Shown: one piece after another, positions 7,637 to 11,190 of the stretch
Layout of the letters: every line of letters starts with the position of its first letter
How positions within the stretch are numbered: position 1 is the first letter of the stretch
From: Burkholderiaceae bacterium
GTDB taxonomy: Bacteria; Pseudomonadota; Gammaproteobacteria; Burkholderiales; Burkholderiaceae
Length of the DNA: 11,190 nucleotides
Assembly (NCBI GenBank): GCA_947371415.1
Contig: CANBPJ010000051.1
Location: forward strand, 1-11,190
Direction: 5' to 3'
The notes under the pieces: generated by a model
The model's input: only the letters and a program-made list of their open reading frames with translations
Told to the model about the DNA's origin: nothing
Database searches by the model: none
Position numbers and translations under genes: made by a program

Positions 7637-8283
7637 TTTTTATCCGCAGAATTGGTATGGCTGGTGTACAGCTTTTTAAATAATTGACGGGTAAATTCTT
7701 CACACTCATGTTGGCGTTGATTGGCCATGGCACGTAAACCGCGCCAAGCAGCTAAAGCTGGGATCGCAATGAGTAGGCCAAATGCGGTGTTGTAGAGCGC
7801 TACTGAAATACCGTGCGCTAGTTGTTGAGGACTACCTGCGCCACCGCTAATGGCGCCTTGACTGCCAAAAATCTCAATCATGCCAACTACCGTGCCAAAG
7901 AGTCCTAGCAAGGGGGCAACAGTGGCAATCGTGGCTAGAGCCCCTAAATAGCGCTCTAGCTTTAACCAGGTGGCCTGAGCGCAAGCTTGCAACTCTTCCA
8001 AGGCGGTATCTGCCGAGCTGCTAGCTACTTTTTCACGTAGGATGCAGGCAAAGAGTGGCCCTGCTGGTGAAAGTTGGCTCAAAGCGCTAATTTCAGCCTC
8101 TGCGACAGCTTTTTGCTGCGAAACCAGATTAGCCAGTCCAAATACAGCCTCAAGGCTATTTTTGGGGAAAATATGAATTTGGCGCAGATACCAGGCGCGC
8201 TCAATGACAATGGCAAGTCCAATAATGGAGATGATGAGAAGGGGCCAGATAGGCCAACCAGCAGACAGTAAGATTGAGTACAT
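7633..8283 (-). CDS. exbB: MotA/TolQ/ExbB proton-channel family protein (ExbB)
   Basis: This is the channel-forming partner of the ExbD encoded just downstream. The 216-residue product has three membrane segments (about 10-30, 115-137 and 160-182). It carries the conserved motifs TVAPLLGLFGTVVGMIEIF and HGISVALYNTAFGLLIAIPALAAWRG, which contain the pore helices and threonines. The short N-terminus and about 80-residue cytoplasmic loop fit ExbB better than TolQ. It is the first gene of the minus-strand run exbB-exbD-lpxK-Trm112 gene-kdsB-adk-dehydratase, read divergently from xseA. It ends with TGA, the only normal TGA stop among genes in this window, within the ATGA overlap. The start ATG is at 8281-8283. 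Confidence 0.93.
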   Translation of the reverse strand: MYSILLSAGWPIWPLLIISIIGLAIVIERAWYLRQIHIFPKNSLEAVFGLANLVSQQKAVAEAEISALSQLSPAGPLFACILREKVASSSADTALEELQACAQATWLKLERYLGALATIATVAPLLGLFGTVVGMIEIFGSQGAISGGAGSPQQLAHGISVALYNTAFGLLIAIPALAAWRGLRAMANQRQHECEEFTRQLFKKLYTSHTNSADKK

Positions 8284-8332
8284 AAGCTCAGTACTTTAGC
8301 TGAATTAAAAACCCGTTTTCATAAAGCCATCC

Positions 8333-8353
8333 TGTGGATAACTCTGTGCAAAA
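8333..8353 (-). promoter_or_regulatory. Tandem DnaA-box-like sites
   Basis: Read on the minus strand, TTATCCACA (8333-8341) matches the DnaA-box consensus TTATNCACA exactly. TTTTGCACA (8345-8353) has one mismatch, lies in the same orientation and is 3 bases away. The spacing resembles origin-type box arrays, but the replication origin is normally next to dnaA, which is not in this window. The pair could bind DnaA to regulate exbB, or could be chance. Confidence 0.45.
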
Positions 8354-8459
8354 CTTTTTAGGATGCAGGCTATAAGTTGTTGATTGATCGTGGTTAGGGC
8401 TTATTTTGGGTGGAATGATTCAAAATAGACTGTAAAAATAGAGTATATAAATCATGGAC

Positions 8460-8471
8460 TTAAGTACTTAA
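8460..8471. repeat. Perfect 12-bp palindrome
   Basis: TTAAGTACTTAA is a perfect 12-bp palindrome. A related imperfect copy, GTAAATACTTAC, lies at 8500-8511, exactly 40 bp away. The shared core TAARTACTTA looks like a pair of operator half-sites for a dimeric regulator, but AT-rich DNA yields such sequences by chance. Confidence 0.4.
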
Positions 8472-8499
8472 TGTCGGATTTATGAGACGTATTGGGTCA

Positions 8500-8511
8500 G
8501 TAAATACTTAC
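8500..8511. repeat. Imperfect palindrome, second copy of the 8460 element
   Basis: GTAAATACTTAC has perfect outer arms (GTAA/TTAC) and one imperfect central pair. It repeats the TAARTACTTA core of the palindrome at 8460-8471. Confidence 0.35.
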
Positions 8512-8544
8512 TTTTAGGTATTCAATTCAGATCAAATCAGCTTC

Positions 8545-8553
8545 TGTGGATAT
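8545..8553 (-). promoter_or_regulatory. Single DnaA-box-like site
   Basis: On the minus strand this reads ATATCCACA, one mismatch from TTATNCACA and in the same orientation as the pair at 8333-8353. It lies about 45 bases before the xseA start. Confidence 0.3.
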
Positions 8554-8598
8554 TTATTGGCCCCCCAAGCCTAATAGCTGTGTAGAAAAAGAGAAAAA

Positions 8599-9837
8599 AT
8601 GTCCGAAATATCAAGAGAAATTCTGAGTGTTGGCGATCTAAACCGCGCCATTGCTAGCTCCTTAGAGGAGCGCTTCGATACCGTTTGGGTTAGCGGGGAG
8701 ATTTCCAATTTCAAGGCTTATGACAGCGGGCATTGGTACTTTTCCTTAAAAGACGAAGAGGGGCAGATCCGTTGCGTGATGTTCCGGGGTCGTAATGGCC
8801 AGGTCGGCTTTATGCCCCAATCTGGGGATTTAGTGGAAGTCGCCGCCAATCTTGGGTTTTATGTCCCTCGCGGCGATATCCAGCTCACAGTGCAAAGCAT
8901 GCGACGCGCCGGTATGGGTGGTCTATACGAAGCCTTCTTAAAACTCAAAGCCAAATTGGCAAAAGAGGGTCTATTTGATGCCGAGAATAAGCATTCCATT
9001 CCAACCCATCCAAGATCCATCGGCATTATTACTTCGCCACAGGCGGCAGCTTTAAAAGATGTGCTGAGCACATTGGCCAGAAGAGCACCGCATATTCCAA
9101 TCGTGATTTATCCAACCTTAGTACAAGGTCCGGATGCGCCAGCTGGAATTATTGCTGCACTCAAGGCTGCTGAAAAAGAAAATGCCGTCGATGTCATTTT
9201 ATTGGTGAGGGGTGGCGGAAGTATTGAAGACCTCTGGGCATTTAATGATGAGAAGTTGGCCTACGCTATTGCAGAGTCACCGATTCCGATCGTCAGTGGT
9301 GTTGGTCACGAAACTGATGTCACGATTGCTGACTTTGTTGCCGACTTGCGCGCACCTACTCCTACGGGCGCGGCAGAGTTGGCTGCACCGCGACGAGATC
9401 AAATGTTGCAAGAGTTAGATGCCATCATGCAAGCACTCTTACAAAGAGTGAGTCAACGCGTGGAGCGTGAAGCGCAAACTTTAGATCAATTGGCTCTGAG
9501 ATTAAGTCATGCCTTACCCAATCCTGATCGCATGCGCGAGCAGATCGGCAGTTGGCAGAAGCGACTCAACCAAGCTTGGCTAGTGCGGGTAGAGAATTGG
9601 AAGCGGGATCAAGGCCACTTTCAGTCCCAGCTTGAAATGCTGAATCCGCAAAGAACTCTAGAGCGTGGTTATGCCGTCATTCTGAGTAACAAAGGTAAAC
9701 CCAAAGAAGAGCAAGCCATGCATGCAGTGCGTAATCCGAATGAACTCAATACGGAAAGCGCATTTGAGGTGCTCTTAGCAGAAGGGCGGGCAGAAGTATT
9801 TTTAGCAATAGTGAATCCGAAGAAAGAGCGTCACTAG
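8599..9837 (+). CDS. xseA: Exonuclease VII large subunit
   Basis: XseA is the catalytic large subunit of exonuclease VII, which with several copies of XseB degrades single-stranded DNA from both ends in mismatch and recombination repair. The 412-residue product has an N-terminal OB-fold (about 1-105: VWVSGEISNFKAYDSGHWYFSLKD). The catalytic domain contains IGIITSPQAAALKDVLSTLARR, the Gly-rich RGGGSIEDLWAFNDEKLA, and the signature GVGHETDVTIADFVADLRAPTPTGAAE. A long helical, coiled-coil-prone segment (about 265-345) and the typical NPQRTLERGYAVI close to the C-terminus follow. It is somewhat shorter than E. coli XseA (456), within family range. The small subunit gene is not in this window. The ATG at 8599 gives the conserved N-terminus. 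The gene is read divergently from exbB and appears intact. Confidence 0.96.
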   Translation: MSEISREILSVGDLNRAIASSLEERFDTVWVSGEISNFKAYDSGHWYFSLKDEEGQIRCVMFRGRNGQVGFMPQSGDLVEVAANLGFYVPRGDIQLTVQSMRRAGMGGLYEAFLKLKAKLAKEGLFDAENKHSIPTHPRSIGIITSPQAAALKDVLSTLARRAPHIPIVIYPTLVQGPDAPAGIIAALKAAEKENAVDVILLVRGGGSIEDLWAFNDEKLAYAIAESPIPIVSGVGHETDVTIADFVADLRAPTPTGAAELAAPRRDQMLQELDAIMQALLQRVSQRVEREAQTLDQLALRLSHALPNPDRMREQIGSWQKRLNQAWLVRVENWKRDQGHFQSQLEMLNPQRTLERGYAVILSNKGKPKEEQAMHAVRNPNELNTESAFEVLLAEGRAEVFLAIVNPKKERH

Positions 9838-9928
9838 AAACTAGGCTAGGCTGATTGCAATAGTGTTCAAAGTTTTTGAGGTGCATCGTGACTATAGGCC
9901 AACTTAAATTATGGTTATATGAATTTTT

Positions 9929-9934
9929 TATACT
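9929..9934 (+). promoter_or_regulatory. Candidate -10 element for the HNH-like gene
   Basis: TATACT is one base from TATAAT and ends 7 bases before the GTG start at 9941, so a transcript from it would begin at or next to the start codon. No good -35 is seen; TTAAAT at 9904-9909 is a poor match with a 19-base spacer. Confidence 0.3.
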
Positions 9935-9940
9935 AGTTGA

Positions 9941-10504
9941 GTGAAGCGTATAAACCCAATAACAAATCTTACTTACAGGCGCGGAGATCTCCGTGCGGAT
10001 GGTAAATTTTTTATTCAGTACCTAACTAAAAACTTAGATGATGAAGGTTTTTATAAATTAAAGTTCGGGGAACAGTCCTGGATAAAGCGTAGCAATAAAA
10101 ACGCACTTGCTTGGCAAAAAAGCAATAAAGCCATACATAACAAAAGAAATTCTGAGCAATCCCTTAAGCCAAGATACAGGGCTTTTTTACTCTTTAGCAG
10201 CGCAAGAAATAGGGCTAAAAAATTTGGCTTGGAGTTTAATTTAACCAAACTTTGGGTCCTACAAAAAATCGAACAAGGAACTTGTGAAATTTCTGGTGAG
10301 AAATTTGAATTTAAGCCACATGAAAAATTTAACTTCAATCCATACTCCCCTTCATTGGATAGGATTGATAGCAAGGGAGGCTATACGAGAGAAAACTGTC
10401 GAGTCATTTTGACGGCTCTAAACGTTGCAATCAATGAATTTGGATTAGATTTATATTTAACTTTGGCAAAGAAAGTTATTAGTAAAAATAAAATTAAGTT
10501 GTAG
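9941..10504 (+). CDS. HNH-nuclease-like protein, probably horizontally acquired
   Basis: This is a basic, Lys/Arg-rich protein of 187 residues that I cannot assign to a named family with certainty. The C-terminal half has an HNH-like pattern: CEISGEKFEF (115-124), YSPSLDRIDSKGGYT (135-149) and ENCRVILTALNVAINEFG (151-168). Here D140/D143 and N152 would be the HNH metal-site and structural residues. This SLDRID...GYT..NCR form is seen in phage and mobile-element HNH proteins. The N-terminal YRRGDLRADGKFF segment may bind DNA. The start is GTG at 9941, directly after an in-frame TGA; the frame holds no ATG at all, and no Shine-Dalgarno precedes it. It is far AT-richer than its neighbours (11 G/C of 60 at 10441-10500). 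A weak AT hairpin (10506-10521) follows. It stands alone, with no integrase or methylase beside it. Confidence 0.65.
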   Translation: MKRINPITNLTYRRGDLRADGKFFIQYLTKNLDDEGFYKLKFGEQSWIKRSNKNALAWQKSNKAIHNKRNSEQSLKPRYRAFLLFSSARNRAKKFGLEFNLTKLWVLQKIEQGTCEISGEKFEFKPHEKFNFNPYSPSLDRIDSKGGYTRENCRVILTALNVAINEFGLDLYLTLAKKVISKNKIKL

Positions 10505-10573
10505 TACAAAACTTTTTTTGTGTAATAACTACTACTTTGTATGCACATCTAATGTGGTTACTTGCTGTCTCAT

Positions 10574-10592
10574 AAAAAAATTAGCACGCTAA
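10574..10592 (-). terminator. Weak candidate terminator of murB
   Basis: On the minus strand TTAG and CTAA pair around CGTG (plus-strand TTAGCACGCTAA, 10581-10592), followed by a T7 run (10574-10580 on the plus strand). It overlaps the murB stop. The stem is short and mostly A/T, so strength is doubtful. Confidence 0.35.
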
Positions 10593-11190
10593 AAAATATT
10601 GGGTTCAATGTCGAGCTGAATCCCAAACTTATTTTGAACATCTTCTTGAATATTTTTTGCCAGATTCAAAATATCAGTCGATGTTCCGCCACCATGATTC
10701 ACCAAGACTAATGCTTGGTTTTCATAAACGCCTACAGTGCCAACGCGCTTGCCTTTAAAGCCGCATTGATCAATTAGCCATCCTGCTGCCAACTTTCGTT
10801 TACCAGTGGTATCTGGGTAAGAAACGATGTTAGGAAACTGCGAAAGCAGGTGTTCATATTGCTGGTTATCAACAATCGGATTTTGGAAAAAACTTCCAGC
10901 ATTACCAATCACTTTAGGGTCTGGTAATTTCTTCGATCGAATGGTGCACACCGCATCAAAAATTTGCTGAGCATTTGGGGTGGAGTTTGTGTCGGCAAAT
11001 TGCTTTGATAGATCTGCATATTGCAATCGGGCTTGCCAGGTCTTGGGGATCTTAAAAACGACCTTTGTCACGATAAATCGATTGGGATTTTGCTTGAAGT
11101 AGCTATCGCGATAGGCAAACTGGCATGCCTCTTTTGAGAGAGTGACAAAGGCATGGTCCGAAGTATCAAATGCTTCGATGCTGTCGATGT
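10589..11190 (-). CDS. murB: UDP-N-acetylenolpyruvoylglucosamine reductase, C-terminal part (cut by window edge)
   Basis: MurB is the FAD enzyme that reduces the enolpyruvyl group with NADPH to make UDP-N-acetylmuramate, the second committed step of peptidoglycan synthesis. The visible 200 codons run open to the window edge; a GTG at 11069-11071 is internal, since the frame continues upstream with the MurB motif ECAQFAYRDSYFK, whose Ser is the known proton donor. RFIVTKVVFKIPKTW, the NAGSFFQNPIV motif, AAGWLIDQCGFKGKRVGTVGVY and the C-terminal NHGGGTSTDILNLAKNIQEDV then IEP follow in the usual order. The N-terminal FAD-binding domain is outside the window. It converges on the HNH-like gene. 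In Pseudomonas murB lies just after kdsB in the lpxK cluster; here it is separated from kdsB by several genes. Confidence 0.95.
   Translation of the reverse strand, partial: IDSIEAFDTSDHAFVTLSKEACQFAYRDSYFKQNPNRFIVTKVVFKIPKTWQARLQYADLSKQFADTNSTPNAQQIFDAVCTIRSKKLPDPKVIGNAGSFFQNPIVDNQQYEHLLSQFPNIVSYPDTTGKRKLAAGWLIDQCGFKGKRVGTVGVYENQALVLVNHGGGTSTDILNLAKNIQEDVQNKFGIQLDIEPNIF

Larger units (their letters stand above)
8284..8598. promoter_or_regulatory. Divergent exbB/xseA intergenic region (315 bp)
   Basis: No gene fits here on either strand. The region is AT-rich and must hold promoters for exbB (minus) and xseA (plus), although I could not assign clear -35/-10 pairs. Visible structure includes DnaA-box-like sites (8333-8353 and 8545-8553), two related palindromes 40 bp apart (8460-8471 and 8500-8511), an AT-rich patch at about 8422-8453, and a C6 run near 8561. 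The purine-rich AAAAAGAGAAAAA just before the xseA ATG is only a weak ribosome site. Confidence 0.6.

Noticed and set aside
8349..8359. CAAAACTTTTT shared with 10507-10517 as flanking repeats of a mobile element
   Set aside because: The 11-base match is low complexity and does not bound the islet; the first copy lies upstream of xseA.
9833..9864. CACTA...TAGTG inverted repeat after xseA as a terminator
   Set aside because: A 5-bp stem with a loop of more than 20 bases and no T run is not a credible terminator.
10051..10374. Minus-strand open frame of 107 codons within the HNH-like gene
   Set aside because: It is a Leu/Ser-rich shadow of the plus-strand gene, which has recognisable HNH motifs.
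11069..11071. GTG as the start of a short murB
   Set aside because: The frame stays open upstream to the window edge and encodes the MurB YRDSYFK motif, so this codon is internal.

Overview
The window looks like chromosomal core sequence from a betaproteobacterium of the Burkholderiaceae, most like Polynucleobacter. This rests on moderate G+C with an AT-richer patch, the style of the core proteins, and two envelope-gene clusters arranged as in beta- and gammaproteobacteria. The genus is inferred from gene content and sequence feel; no search was run.

Layout. Positions 1-1528 (minus) hold tolQ, tolR and the first 143 codons of tolA, part of the Tol-Pal trans-envelope machine. Positions 1595-3327 (plus) hold glyA (serine hydroxymethyltransferase) and nrdR (repressor of ribonucleotide reductase genes), read divergently from tolQ. 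Positions 3360-8283 (minus) form a tight run in transcription order exbB, exbD, lpxK, a 57-residue Trm112/YcaR-family gene, kdsB, adk and a GDP-mannose 4,6-dehydratase-like gene. Several of these genes overlap or are only a few bases apart. ExbBD is a proton channel, LpxK makes lipid IVA, and KdsB activates Kdo for addition to it, so most of the cluster serves the outer membrane. A 315-bp regulatory region (8284-8598) separates exbB from the divergent xseA (exonuclease VII large subunit, 8599-9837). An AT-rich islet (about 9840-10588) then carries one HNH-nuclease-like gene of probable foreign origin. The window ends in the 3' two thirds of murB (minus).

The most striking point is lpxK. Its reading frame is broken by one in-frame TGA at codon 294, yet the next 69 codons stay open in the same frame and keep the expected C-terminal LpxK motifs (LPDH, then ITEKDAVKC). 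LpxK is normally essential, so this is a recent nonsense mutation, a sequence error, or a read-through stop.

Other points worth a look are a strong hairpin inside the 5' end of nrdR, DnaA-box-like sites and paired palindromes between exbB and xseA, a possibly leaderless HNH gene, and a lone dehydratase gene coupled to adk. I see no tRNA, rRNA, CRISPR array or insertion sequence, and no complete undescribed multi-gene system.
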